Assembly: GCA_030549335.1 (NCBI GenBank)
Contig: CM060194.1
Location: 62,896,547-62,960,546 of the forward strand
From: Pontederia crassipes
Taxonomy: Eukaryota > Streptophyta > Magnoliopsida > Commelinales > Pontederiaceae
DNA length: 64,000 nucleotides
Direction: 5' to 3'
Positions 63,968 to 64,000 of the stretch are shown piece by piece (position 1 is the stretch's first letter; the number at the start of each line of letters is the position of its first letter). A program made the position numbers and the translations under genes. Under the pieces are notes generated by a model that worked only from the letters and a program-made list of their open reading frames with translations, did no database searches and was not told the origin of the DNA.

Positions 63968-64000
63968 GTAGCCAAGTTTGATCTCTGACTGCTACATAGT

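Noticed and set aside
1..64000. tRNA genes, rRNA genes, organelle DNA insertions and CRISPR arrays
   Set aside because: No B-box-type GGTTCGAATCC in a cloverleaf context, no rRNA-like sequence, no regularly spaced repeats and no recognisable plastid or mitochondrial gene were seen.

Overview
This window looks like nuclear DNA of a flowering plant, most likely a non-grass monocot. Short coding islands with GC-rich first exons and plant GT-AG introns sit in very AT-rich DNA full of transposon relics and microsatellites. I cannot name the species. No rRNA, tRNA or CRISPR array was seen.

Six genes can be modelled with closed reading frames. In order they are: an intronless single C2H2 zinc-finger repressor with two EAR motifs (15.0-15.7 kb, +); a five-exon DUF1365 membrane protein (33.2-36.4 kb, +); a two-exon PLS-class pentatricopeptide repeat protein (40.3-42.4 kb, -); a six-exon secreted nucleosidase of the bark-storage-protein type (47.5-49.8 kb, -); a seven-exon plastid Rossmann-fold protein like Arabidopsis At1g32220, which needs one GC-AG intron (54.2-58.9 kb, +); and a two-exon JAZ/TIFY repressor of the JAZ7/JAZ8 type with a G-box upstream (61.2-61.9 kb, +). 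A possible first exon of a further gene lies at the right edge. Relics of a TOM1-like (VHS-GAT) gene and of an unidentified gene lie at 38.4-40.0 kb.

The most interesting structure is at 25.16-32.04 kb: a Mutator-like element of about 6.9 kb. It has long diverged terminal inverted repeats that extend inward into tandem subrepeats. Between them are two genes transcribed towards each other. From the left comes an intact two-exon gene for a 111-residue GRF zinc-finger protein with a coiled coil and a C-terminal membrane anchor. From the right comes a FAR1/FHY3-type transposase broken by frameshifts and stops. The layout resembles maize MuDR (mudrA and mudrB, convergent, each driven from a TIR) but with an unrelated second gene.

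Other mobile DNA: a hAT-like MITE nested in the left arm of that element (8-bp target duplication); an 893-bp long-TIR MULE at 3.38-4.27 kb (10-bp duplication); a GC-rich MULE-like block at 20.0-21.8 kb; hAT-like MITEs at 42.7, 46.4 and 59.6-60.3 kb; and four Au-type SINE copies, two of them inverted in one DUF1365 intron and one with a 19-bp target duplication in an At1g32220-like intron. The six genes are ordinary, independently transcribed plant genes; nothing suggests a functional cluster.
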